Source of the DNA: an uncultured Bacillota bacterium
Lineage (GTDB): Bacteria; Bacillota; Limnochordia; Limnochordales; ZCTH02-B6
Direction of reading: 5' to 3'
Assembly: GCA_937916565.1 (NCBI GenBank)
Contig: CALFSR010000125.1
Span: forward strand, 1-25,676
DNA: 25,676 nt
A program made the position numbers and the translations under genes. Shown here one piece after another: positions 7,418-14,660 of the stretch (the first letter of the stretch is position 1; each line of letters begins with the position of its first letter). Under the pieces are notes generated by a model. The model made no database searches. It had not been told where the DNA came from and saw only the letters and a list, made by a program, of their open reading frames with translations.

Positions 7418-8389
7418 ATGCGAGTTGTGCGACGGTCGATCGGTATCGCCCCGCTGCTGCTGGCGCTTTTGCTGGCGGTGGCACCCATGGCGGCCGCCCA
7501 GAGGATGAACCTGGCTACGGCCACGACGGGCGGCGCCTACTACCCTGCGGGCATCGCGGTGGCCCAGCTGCTGAGCGAGAAGATCCCGGGCCTGCAGGTG
7601 TCCGCGTCCACCAGCGGCGGTTCGGTCGAGAACATCACGCTGCTGGCCTTCAACGAGGCGCAGATGGCGTGGGTGCAGAGCAACGTGTTGGAGGATGCCT
7701 ACCTCGGCACCGGCACCTTTGCGGGCGAGGCCCATCCTGAACTGCGGATTCTTGTCCCGGGCGTCGAGAACCACTACCAGATGCTGGTCGACCGGGAATC
7801 CGGCATCAACTCGCTGGCTGAGTGGCGCGGCAAGCGGGTTGTCGTCGGGCGCCTTGGCAGCGGCACGGTCGTGACCCATGAAGTGGTGCTGGGCGCGTTT
7901 GGCATTACGCTGTCCGATATCGTGCCCGACTACCTCGGCCAGAACGAGGCCATCGACGCCATTCGCAACGGCCGCGCCGATGCCACCATCGCGGTCGGCG
8001 CCGCGCCGCTGGCCCCCATCTCCGAGGCCCTGGCCGGTCCCGGCACCCGTGTGCGGCTCCTGAGCCTGTCGCCGGAAGAGATCGCGCAGATCACCTCCTA
8101 CACCCAGTGGATCACGCCCATGACGATCCCGGCGGGCGTCTATCCCGGCCAGACCGAGCCCATCCACACCGTCGGCCACGTCGGCTTCCTCGTCGTGCAC
8201 GAGCGGATGAGCGAAGACCTGGCCTACCGGATCGTCAAGACCATGTACGAAAACCGGGAGTGGCTCATCCAGACGTATCCCGGCTGGGACAACGGGTCCT
8301 TTGAGAACCCCAAGACGGCGCTGACCTTGAGCGTGCCGTTGCACCCGGGCGCCGAGCGGTACCTGCGGGAAGCCGGCCTGCTCGACTAA
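7418..8389 (+). CDS. TAXI-family TRAP transporter substrate-binding protein
   Basis: 323 residues with a clear signal peptide (basic MRVVRRS, hydrophobic core LLLALLLAVAP, cleavage after AAA near residue 27). The mature start NLATATTGGAYYPAGIAVAQLL is the hallmark of TAXI (TRAP-associated extracytoplasmic immunogenic) receptors, followed by the SASTSGGSVENITLL loop that lines the ligand pocket. There is no lipobox Cys at the cleavage site. It would capture an organic acid or amino acid outside the membrane and pass it to the fused permease encoded next. AAAAGGAG lies about 13 nt before the ATG, a long spacing. First gene of the eleven-gene plus-strand operon; a perfect hairpin separates it from the permease gene. 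TAXI receptors are known to bind glutamate or related dicarboxylates in a few cases, but the ligand here is not predictable. Confidence 0.93.
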   Translation: MRVVRRSIGIAPLLLALLLAVAPMAAAQRMNLATATTGGAYYPAGIAVAQLLSEKIPGLQVSASTSGGSVENITLLAFNEAQMAWVQSNVLEDAYLGTGTFAGEAHPELRILVPGVENHYQMLVDRESGINSLAEWRGKRVVVGRLGSGTVVTHEVVLGAFGITLSDIVPDYLGQNEAIDAIRNGRADATIAVGAAPLAPISEALAGPGTRVRLLSLSPEEIAQITSYTQWITPMTIPAGVYPGQTEPIHTVGHVGFLVVHERMSEDLAYRIVKTMYENREWLIQTYPGWDNGSFENPKTALTLSVPLHPGAERYLREAGLLD

Positions 8390-8405
8390 CATCGACCGTG
8401 CTTGT

Positions 8406-8431
8406 CCGGGCCGGGGGCTCCCCCGGCCCGG
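8406..8431 (+). promoter_or_regulatory. Intercistronic 12-bp perfect inverted repeat (mRNA hairpin)
   Basis: CCGGGCCGGGGG, then CT, then CCCCCGGCCCGG form a perfect 12-bp GC-only inverted repeat between the binding-protein stop and the permease ribosome binding site. No T tract follows, so it is not a standard intrinsic terminator. A hairpin here could protect the upstream mRNA from 3' exonucleases and reduce read-through, giving more binding protein than permease, as known for intercistronic hairpins of other binding-protein-dependent transporters. That role is inferred from position. Confidence 0.65.
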
Positions 8432-8452
8432 CCGGCACCTGGAGGGGATCAC

Positions 8453-10399
8453 ATGGCGGATCGTTCCCATGAGGCGGCCGGAACCGGCCCGGGGAGCAGC
8501 GCGAACGGGCGCGCGGCCAAGTCGTTGACCGCGGTGCTCATCACCGTTCTGGCCATCGGGTTCTCCCTGTACGAGATCTGGTCCAACAGCCTCGTATCGC
8601 TTGTTTCCATTAAGCAGAGCGCGGTCTTCCTCGCTTTTCTCCTGGCGCTCGTGTTCCTCAAGTACCCGCTGTTTCCGTCCCGAGGAGTGCGCTGGTACGA
8701 CTACCTTTTCGCGGCGGCCGGCGTCGCGGTGGGCGTCTACACGCTGTTTGCCACGGACCGTTTGGCCCTGACGCTGCTGCGGGGCACGACCATGGACTAC
8801 TTCATGGGCGGCGTGGCCTTGGTGCTCGTCATCGAAGCGGCCCGCCGGTCCGTCGGCCACTGGATGGCCATCCTGCCCGTCGTCGCCATCCTGTATGCCC
8901 TCTTTGGCCAGTACATCCCGGGCCAGTTCGGGCATTACGGGTTTACGCTGAACCGTTTTCTCCTGCGCATGTACCTGGTGGACGAAGGCATCTACGGCCT
9001 GACGACGCAGGTGGCGGCTACCTACATTTATCTCTTTGTCCTCTTTGGGTCGTTCCTCGCCCAAAGCGGCGCCGGCCAGCTGTTTACGGACCTTTCGGTG
9101 CGCCTCGCCGGCCGATCGCCCGGCGGACCGGCCAAAGTGGCCACCATCTCCAGCGCCCTCATGGGCTCCATCTCCGGCAGCGCCGCGGCCAACGTGGCGA
9201 CCACAGGGGCCTTCACCATCCCTTTGATGAAGAAGACCGGCTTTGATCCGGCCTTCGCCGGCGCCGTGGAAGCGGTGGCCTCTACCGGCGGCATGATCAT
9301 GCCCCCCGTCATGGGCGCGGCGGCCTTTATCATGGCCCAATACCTGGGGATGTCCTACGGCCAGATCATGATCGCGGCGCTTATCCCGGCCGGCCTCTAC
9401 TACGTGTCCGTGTACGCCTGGGTCCACTACTACGCCCTCAAGAACGGCCTGCGGGGCGTCTCCCGCGAGGACATGCCGGTCATGACCGATATGGCCAGGC
9501 GGCTCATCCTGTTTGCCCCGCTGGTGATCATCATCTGGGCGCTCCTCTCCGGCCGCACCGCGATTTACGCCGCGTTTTTGGGCATCGTCGCGGTCATCGT
9601 GTCCAGCTGGCTGCAGCGGGATCGCATGGGGTGGCGGGACATCCTCGCGGCCTTGGAGGACGGCGCCATGTCCGCCTTGAGCGCGTGCATGGCCGCGGTG
9701 GCGGCCGGCATCATCGTCGGCGTCGCGGGCATGACGGGCATCGGGCAAGTGTTGTCGCTCAACATCATGTCCCTTTCGTTCAACAACGTGTACATCGCCC
9801 TGGCCCTGACGGCGGTGGCCTCGCTGGTGATGAGCATGGGCCTGCCCGCTACGGCGTGCTACGTCATCGGCGCCACCATCCTCGCCCCGGCGCTGGTGCG
9901 CATGGGCGTTTCGCCGATTGGAGCGCACATGTTCGTCTTTTACTTCGCATCGCTCTCCAACATCACGCCGCCCGTGGCCATCGCGTCGTACACGGCGGCC
10001 GGCATCGCCCAGGCAAACCCGTTCAAGCTCGCCTGGCAGGCGGTGCGCATCGCCCTGCCCGGCTTCATCGTCCCGTTCCTCTTTGCCATGAACCCGGTTC
10101 TGCTCGCCCGGGCGTCCAACCCTTGGATCCTTATCTGGTCCGCCTTCACCGCGACCGTCGGCACGGTCATGCTGGCCGCGGCGGGCGCCGGCTATTTGCT
10201 GCGTCCTACGCCGTTGTGGATCCGGTTGGTGTACGTCGTCGCTTCGCTTCTCCTCATCCATCCGGCGGTTGAAACCGACATCGCCGCCTTTGTCCTCCTG
10301 GCGGTGTCCTTGACCGCCGACTTCATCGGTACCCGTGCGGAGCGCCAGGCCGCGCTGGCCGGCGCGCCTCCTGCCGGCAGGGGAGGGCGGACGCCGTGA
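8453..10399 (+). CDS. TRAP transporter fused permease (4TM/12TM, DctQM-type)
   Basis: 648 residues, almost entirely hydrophobic, with roughly 16 or more membrane segments, the size of fused TRAP permeases associated with TAXI receptors. The C-terminal DctM-like part shows the signature region ISGSAAANVATTGAFTIPLM followed by VEAVASTGGMIMPPVMGAAAF, and a second repeat with SMGLPATACYVIGATIL and SNITPPVAIASYTAAG. It is an inner-membrane secondary transporter driven by an ion gradient, receiving substrate from the preceding binding protein. The ATG at 8453 is chosen because GGAGGGG lies about 6 nt upstream; an in-frame GTG or TTG further upstream would fall inside the hairpin region. The stop overlaps the GTG start of isomerase A (GTGA), so permease and first enzyme are translationally coupled. 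Confidence 0.95.
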   Translation: MADRSHEAAGTGPGSSANGRAAKSLTAVLITVLAIGFSLYEIWSNSLVSLVSIKQSAVFLAFLLALVFLKYPLFPSRGVRWYDYLFAAAGVAVGVYTLFATDRLALTLLRGTTMDYFMGGVALVLVIEAARRSVGHWMAILPVVAILYALFGQYIPGQFGHYGFTLNRFLLRMYLVDEGIYGLTTQVAATYIYLFVLFGSFLAQSGAGQLFTDLSVRLAGRSPGGPAKVATISSALMGSISGSAAANVATTGAFTIPLMKKTGFDPAFAGAVEAVASTGGMIMPPVMGAAAFIMAQYLGMSYGQIMIAALIPAGLYYVSVYAWVHYYALKNGLRGVSREDMPVMTDMARRLILFAPLVIIIWALLSGRTAIYAAFLGIVAVIVSSWLQRDRMGWRDILAALEDGAMSALSACMAAVAAGIIVGVAGMTGIGQVLSLNIMSLSFNNVYIALALTAVASLVMSMGLPATACYVIGATILAPALVRMGVSPIGAHMFVFYFASLSNITPPVAIASYTAAGIAQANPFKLAWQAVRIALPGFIVPFLFAMNPVLLARASNPWILIWSAFTATVGTVMLAAAGAGYLLRPTPLWIRLVYVVASLLLIHPAVETDIAAFVLLAVSLTADFIGTRAERQAALAGAPPAGRGGRTP

Positions 10400-11133
10400 A
10401 CGCGGGAGCGTTTGAAGTTATCCGGGCCCGCATCGGGCTCCTGATCCCATCGGTCAACGTGGTGATGGAAACCGATTTCCGCCGGTACCTGCCCCCCGGA
10501 CTGCAGGCCCACGCCCACCGGGTCTACCGGCGCAGCCTGCAGTCGACGCATGAGTCGGAAAATCAGGTGCTGGCCGACAGTCTCGAGGCCGCGAAGGCCT
10601 TGGCCCATACCCGGGCGGACGTCATCGTGTTCGGCTGCACCGCGGCGACGATCCTCGAAGGTGCCGGCGGCGATCGGATCATCGGCCAGCGGCTGACCGA
10701 TGCGACGGGCATCCCCACGGTAACGACCGCCACAGCCGTCGTGGAAGCCTTGCGCCACCTAAACGCGCGCCGGGTGGCCATGCTGACGCCGTACCGGGAC
10801 GAGATCAACGAAACCGAGCGGGAGTTTCTGCAAGCCAGCGGTTTTGAGGTGACGCAGGCGACCGGCATGCAGATCCTCGAGAGCCTGCGCATCCCGCAAG
10901 TAGGACCCGGCCAGATCTACCGGTTTGTCCGGGACGAACTCAAGGAGCCGTGCGACGCCGTTTTCATCAGCTGCACCAACTTCCGGGCGTGGGAGGCGCT
11001 GCCGTACCTGGAGGCGGACCTCGGGGTCCCGGTCGTCACGTCCAACCAGGCGTCGTGCTGGGCGGCCCTGCGCCTTTTGGGCGAGAGTTGCCCCGTCCGC
11101 GGGGGCGGCCGCTTGTTTGAAGAACCTGCCTAA
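10396..11133 (+). CDS. Maleate isomerase / Asp-Glu racemase superfamily protein, paralog A (both cysteines present)
   Basis: 245 residues, the normal size of the maleate cis-trans isomerase/arylmalonate decarboxylase group. The N-terminal loop RARIGLLIPSVNVVMETDF matches the PSxNxxxE phosphate/carboxylate-binding loop. The two expected catalytic cysteines are present: Cys ~81 in VFGCTAAT and Cys ~193 in ISCTNFRA. The family racemises, isomerises or decarboxylates alpha-substituted carboxylates without cofactor, using the two Cys as acid/base or nucleophile. The GTG start shares the GTGA overlap with the permease stop. Two further paralogs (B and C) follow in the same operon, and A is the only one with an intact cysteine pair. 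Possible activities include maleate isomerisation, hydantoin-type racemisation or malonate-type decarboxylation; the sequence does not decide among them. Confidence 0.88.
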   Translation: MNAGAFEVIRARIGLLIPSVNVVMETDFRRYLPPGLQAHAHRVYRRSLQSTHESENQVLADSLEAAKALAHTRADVIVFGCTAATILEGAGGDRIIGQRLTDATGIPTVTTATAVVEALRHLNARRVAMLTPYRDEINETEREFLQASGFEVTQATGMQILESLRIPQVGPGQIYRFVRDELKEPCDAVFISCTNFRAWEALPYLEADLGVPVVTSNQASCWAALRLLGESCPVRGGGRLFEEPA

Positions 11134-11155
11134 AGATGCATTCGAGGTGACCACA

Positions 11156-12178
11156 TTGTCGTTGCGCTGCCAGTGCCTGTTGCTCAATCAAGACGAAATC
11201 CTGCAAGTCGGAGCAACGGACATCCACTTTCTGCTGGAAGCCGTCGAGGAAGGCTTTCGCCTGCACGGGCTCGGCGACTGCACCAATCCGCCCAAGGTCA
11301 AGCTGGGACGCCCCGGCAAGCCCCGGGACCTGGTCATGGCCCTTCCCGGGTACCTGGGCGGGGACTACCATATGTTCGGCTGCAAATGGGTGCTGGCCAT
11401 CCCCGACAACGTGGAGCGGGGGATTCCCCGTTCGTCGGGGCTCATCGTGCTCAATGACGGCGAAACCGGCTGGCCCCTGTGCGTGATGGACGGCACCATC
11501 GTCAACATCGTGCGCACCGGCGCCGTGAGCGGCGTCGGGGCCCGCTACCTGGCCCGCCCGGACTCAAGCCGCATCTGCCTCATCGGCGCCGGTCCCCAGG
11601 GCCGCATGCAGGTGGCGGCGTTGGCCGCCGTGCTGCCCCTGAAAGAAGTCGAGGTGTTTGACCTCGTGCGCGAGCGTGCCGAGCAGGCGGCGGCGTACCT
11701 CGCCGAGACCTTGGGCCTGTCGGCCCGGGCCGTGGACGACCCGAAGCCCGCGGTGCAGGCGGCGGACGTGGTGGTGACGGCCACCATCGCCCACGACCCG
11801 TATTTGGCCTGGGACTGGCTGCGGCCGGGGACTTTCTACGTCGACATGGCGTCCCACGACGCGTACCCGGAAGTGTACCTGCGGGCCGACAAGGTCATCG
11901 TCGACGACTGGCGCCAGCTTAAGGAGCACGGCACCGGCACGCTGCCCGAGATGTACGCGGCCGGCCAGATCAAGGATGATGACATCTACGGAGAGCTCGG
12001 CGAGGTGGTCGTCGGCGCCAAAGAGGGCCGGCGCTCGCCCGACGAGATCATCGTGTTCAAGCACATCGGCATCGCGGCCACCGACTTGCCGGTAGCGGCC
12101 GGGATTTACCGCCGCGCCCGGGAGCGGGAGCTGGGCACGTCCTGGACGGTCTGGGAAAAGCCCTGGAGCGCGATGTAA
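11156..12178 (+). CDS. Ornithine cyclodeaminase/mu-crystallin family protein A
   Basis: 340 residues, family length 310-350. The NAD(P)-binding loop is LIGAGPQGRMQ near 142-152, and family residues are visible as Lys ~77 (FGCKWV), Arg ~120 (NIVRTGA) and Asp ~235 (MASHDAYPEVY). Members catalyse ornithine cyclisation to proline, reduction of delta1-pyrroline- or piperideine-2-carboxylate, alanine dehydrogenation or ketimine reduction. All act on amino/imino acids, so a nitrogen-containing intermediate is suggested. The TTG at 11156 is selected because GAGGTGA at 11145-11151 sits at correct spacing; a GTG at 11147 and a TTG at 11162 are in frame. It differs from protein B by a divergent Rossmann loop (GAGPQG instead of GTGGQA), implying a different substrate. 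Confidence 0.88.
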   Translation: MSLRCQCLLLNQDEILQVGATDIHFLLEAVEEGFRLHGLGDCTNPPKVKLGRPGKPRDLVMALPGYLGGDYHMFGCKWVLAIPDNVERGIPRSSGLIVLNDGETGWPLCVMDGTIVNIVRTGAVSGVGARYLARPDSSRICLIGAGPQGRMQVAALAAVLPLKEVEVFDLVRERAEQAAAYLAETLGLSARAVDDPKPAVQAADVVVTATIAHDPYLAWDWLRPGTFYVDMASHDAYPEVYLRADKVIVDDWRQLKEHGTGTLPEMYAAGQIKDDDIYGELGEVVVGAKEGRRSPDEIIVFKHIGIAATDLPVAAGIYRRARERELGTSWTVWEKPWSAM

Positions 12179-12186
12179 CGACGGGT

Positions 12187-12215
12187 CAAGCCGGACCGGC
12201 ATCGCCGGCGGCTTG
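12187..12215 (+). promoter_or_regulatory. Intercistronic hairpin between OCD-like gene A and isomerase B
   Basis: CAAGCCG-GA-CCGGC-ATC-GCCGG-CGGCTTG forms a 7+5-bp stem with one 2-nt bulge, starting 8 nt after the stop codon. No T tract follows, so read-through into isomerase B (ribosome binding site AAAGGGGG at about 12222) is expected. It may mark an mRNA processing or stabilisation point within the long operon. Confidence 0.55.
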
Positions 12216-12237
12216 CCATGCAAAGGGGGCGATGCGG

Positions 12238-12960
12238 ATGTACGGGTGGCGGGCACGCCTTGGCATGCTGCTTCCCACCAACAACACGGTGCTGGAGCCG
12301 GAGGCGGCCATGTGGGCGCCGGCGGGCGTGACGGCCCACGCGACGCGCATGATCTCAAGCCGCACCGGCCACGGCTCCATCGAAGGGCTCCGGCACCTGG
12401 TCACCCAGGTGGACCGGGCGCTGGAGGAGTTTTCCATCACCGGGGTCGACGCGGTGCTTTACGGCTGCTTGTCCACGAGCCTCGTCCATGACGACTGGGA
12501 GGAGAAATTCGCGGGCAAGGCGAGCGCCATCGCCGATGTCCCCGGGGCGACGGCCTTTGGATCGGTCTGCGCGGCCTTGGAAACCGTCGCGGCGCGGCGG
12601 CTCGCGGTGCTGTGCCCTTACGGCAAGGAAATTCAGGCGCTGGTTGCGCCGGCCTTTGGCCGGCGCGGTTTTGAGGTGACGGCGCTGCACAGCCTGGAAG
12701 TCACGGGCCTTCGGGCCGTGTGCAACGTCGACCCCATCGAGGTCTACAAAGCCGCCCGGTCGCTGGATCTGACCGGCGCTGACGCGCTGGTCATTTTGGC
12801 CACTGACTTGCCGACATTCCCGATCCTGCCCAACCTGCGGGCCGCGCTGCCCATCCCCGTCGTCGCCACCAACCAGGCGCTTTTGTGGCGGGCGGGGCAG
12901 CTGGTCGGACTTTCCCAGGACAATCCATTCATGCCGCTGGCAAAGGAGGCGAGGGCGTGA
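12238..12960 (+). CDS. Maleate isomerase / Asp-Glu racemase superfamily protein, paralog B (C-terminal Cys replaced by Ala)
   Basis: 240 residues. The N-terminal MYGWRARLGMLLPTNNTVLEPE is closely similar to paralog C, and this supports the ATG at 12238 (AAAGGGGG ~9 nt upstream) over the ATG two codons earlier. The first catalytic cysteine is kept (Cys ~77 in LYGCLSTS). At the second site the family pattern [IV]SCTNFRT is changed to ILATDLPTF, so the catalytic Cys is Ala ~188 and the following Asn/Arg are also changed. A one-cysteine enzyme cannot run the usual two-base racemisation. It could be a decarboxylase or hydratase-like variant, or a partner subunit of paralog A or C. The gene ends in a GTGA overlap with the deacetylase-like gene. 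Confidence 0.85.
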   Translation: MYGWRARLGMLLPTNNTVLEPEAAMWAPAGVTAHATRMISSRTGHGSIEGLRHLVTQVDRALEEFSITGVDAVLYGCLSTSLVHDDWEEKFAGKASAIADVPGATAFGSVCAALETVAARRLAVLCPYGKEIQALVAPAFGRRGFEVTALHSLEVTGLRAVCNVDPIEVYKAARSLDLTGADALVILATDLPTFPILPNLRAALPIPVVATNQALLWRAGQLVGLSQDNPFMPLAKEARA

Positions 12961-13892
12961 GCGCGTCCGTCTACTTTGTACCCGTCTTGGACACGACCTG
13001 GGTCGAATTTGGCCCGATGAACCCCAAAAAGAACTACCAGGTCGGCATCCCGCCGCTCCGCCTGTGCTACGAGGAGGCGGAGGCCAGCGTCGCGTTCATG
13101 GCGCGGGTTACCGGCGGCAAGGGCGTCATCGCGATCCACTCCGGCGTCTACTGCCGCGAGGCGTTTTACCACGAACCGTTTCTGTCGCTGTGGGAGTCCG
13201 CGGTCGAGCTCGGCATGGAGCTTTGCCTGCACACCCACGAAGAGGTGGCCGGCGGCATGGCCACCCTCAACGGCTACCCCGACCACATGAAAAGCGTCCT
13301 GCGGGCGCGGTTTCAGGATTTGGCCGCGCACGGGCTGCGGCCGGTCGCCTACCGGGGCGGGCTGTACGCCTACGCGCCGTTCCTGACCGGATTCCTGCCG
13401 GAGCTTGGCATCCACATCGACTTGTCGGCCGCGCCTGGGTACGGGGAGCACTGGCGGGAGTCGTCGTGGCTCGGCGCACCCTACTCGGGATACTACCTCG
13501 ATGCCGAGCGGCGCACGCAGCCGGCGCCGCCGTCGGCGGCAGGCGTCTTTGAAATCCCCATCGGCGCCGACGGCCGCGGCGGCACGAACCACCACTTCCT
13601 GTACGTGGACTTCGAGCCCAACGGGCTTGACCGGCTTGCCCAAATCTGGGACGCGTGCGTGGCCCGCGCCGACGAGGAAGGCCGCCCGCAGTGGATTCAC
13701 ACGCTGTTTCACACCATCTCCGCCTCCCGGCCCGACATGCTCCGCCGCTACGAGGAGTTTTTCGAGTACTGCCTGCGGCATGGGGGACAAGTCACGGGCG
13801 CCGAGGAGGCCAAGGCGCTCTACGACCAGTCGGTCGGCCTCACGCCGGGCGCGGCCCACGGGGCCCACGGCCGGGCCGATTCGCGGGCTTAA
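12957..13892 (+). CDS. Polysaccharide deacetylase-like (NodB-type fold) protein of unknown substrate
   Basis: 311 residues from a GTG overlapping the stop of isomerase B, with AAAGGAGG 8 nt upstream. The pattern follows a NodB-like barrel: VLDTTWVEFG near 10-19 in the place of the catalytic Asp motif, CLHTHEEV near 90-97 as the His motif, and AYRGGLYAYAPFLTGFLPELGIHIDLS near 131-157, where the Arg/Gly-rich motif 3 and the usual search for a deacetylase 'RAG' loop are recognisable. HTLFHT near 248-253 fits the final His motif. There is no signal peptide, so it is cytoplasmic and unlikely to act on cell-wall polymers. NodB-fold enzymes that act on small cyclic amides (PuuE-type allantoinase, cyclic imidase) are a reasonable alternative, and the setting between isomerase genes favours a small-molecule hydrolase. 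Family assignment is moderate. Confidence 0.6.
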   Translation: MSASVYFVPVLDTTWVEFGPMNPKKNYQVGIPPLRLCYEEAEASVAFMARVTGGKGVIAIHSGVYCREAFYHEPFLSLWESAVELGMELCLHTHEEVAGGMATLNGYPDHMKSVLRARFQDLAAHGLRPVAYRGGLYAYAPFLTGFLPELGIHIDLSAAPGYGEHWRESSWLGAPYSGYYLDAERRTQPAPPSAAGVFEIPIGADGRGGTNHHFLYVDFEPNGLDRLAQIWDACVARADEEGRPQWIHTLFHTISASRPDMLRRYEEFFEYCLRHGGQVTGAEEAKALYDQSVGLTPGAAHGAHGRADSRA

Positions 13893-13907
13893 GGGGGCGT
13901 GAACGCC

Positions 13908-14660
13908 ATGTTTGGCTGGCGTGCCCGGATTGGGCTGCTTTTGCCCATGGACAACGCCGTCATGGAGCCGGAGCTGTACTCCCTCGGCCTTGAGGGCGTC
14001 AGCTTTCACGGCGCCCGGCTGGCCACCATCGAACGCAGCGAAATGCCGGCCGACGGCGTGCGCTTGTCCCGGGTTTTTGTCGAAATGGCGGCCAGCGCGG
14101 TCGTGTACGCCTGCGCGGAGACGAGCTTTCTGCAAGGCGTGGACGCCAACCGCTGGATTGCCGAAGCCATCGAGCGGGAAACCGGCCTTCCGGCTTTGAC
14201 GGCCACGGGCGCCATGGTGGAGGCCTTAAGGGCCTTGGGTGTCTCCCGCATCGGTCTGGTTACCCCATATACACCTGAGCGGACCGTTATCATGCAGGAG
14301 TTCCTCGGGCGGATGGGTTTCACCACGGTCGCCGCCGAGAGCCGGGACTTCGCCGTTGGGTCTTGCGACGCCCGGGAATGGTACGAAACGAACCGCCAGC
14401 CCGGTTGGACAGCCTATGAGATGGCGCGCAAAGCGGCCGTGCCCGGCGCGGAAGCCCTCGTCATCAGCGCCACCAACTTCCGGACGCTGGACGTGATCGC
14501 CGCGCTGGAGGAGGACACCGGCCTGCCGGTCATCTCCACCAACCAGGCGATCTTGTGGGCGGTCCTGGGGCGGCTGGGCGTCGCCGCGGGACGGCAGCTG
14601 CCCGGAACACTGTGGCGGCTTCCTTGGCATGCGCGCTACAAAGGGGAGGAGCAAGCATGA
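13908..14660 (+). CDS. Maleate isomerase / Asp-Glu racemase superfamily protein, paralog C (C-terminal Cys replaced by Ala)
   Basis: 250 residues starting MFGWRARIGLLLPMDNAVMEPE, nearly parallel to paralog B. The ATG at 13908 has AAGGGGG about 10 nt upstream, while an in-frame GTG at 13899 would have almost no spacing. The first cysteine is present (Cys ~69 in VYACAETSF). The second site reads VISATNFRTLD, the family motif preserved except that the catalytic Cys is Ala ~188. Because the surrounding residues are intact, this looks like a deliberate change of chemistry rather than decay. The gene overlaps the SDR start by ATGA. It may work as a one-cysteine decarboxylase/isomerase or as a subunit with paralog A or B; the reaction is unknown. 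Confidence 0.87.
   Translation: MFGWRARIGLLLPMDNAVMEPELYSLGLEGVSFHGARLATIERSEMPADGVRLSRVFVEMAASAVVYACAETSFLQGVDANRWIAEAIERETGLPALTATGAMVEALRALGVSRIGLVTPYTPERTVIMQEFLGRMGFTTVAAESRDFAVGSCDAREWYETNRQPGWTAYEMARKAAVPGAEALVISATNFRTLDVIAALEEDTGLPVISTNQAILWAVLGRLGVAAGRQLPGTLWRLPWHARYKGEEQA

Noticed and set aside
8406..8431. Transcription terminator after the TRAP receptor gene
   Set aside because: The hairpin is strong, but no T tract follows and the permease must be co-expressed, so it is described as an intercistronic hairpin.
7322..10261. A 979-codon open frame on the minus strand opposite the TRAP genes
   Set aside because: The translation is low-complexity His/Arg/Asp/Gly-rich with no family motif and mirrors the codon structure of the well-supported TRAP receptor and permease genes on the other strand.
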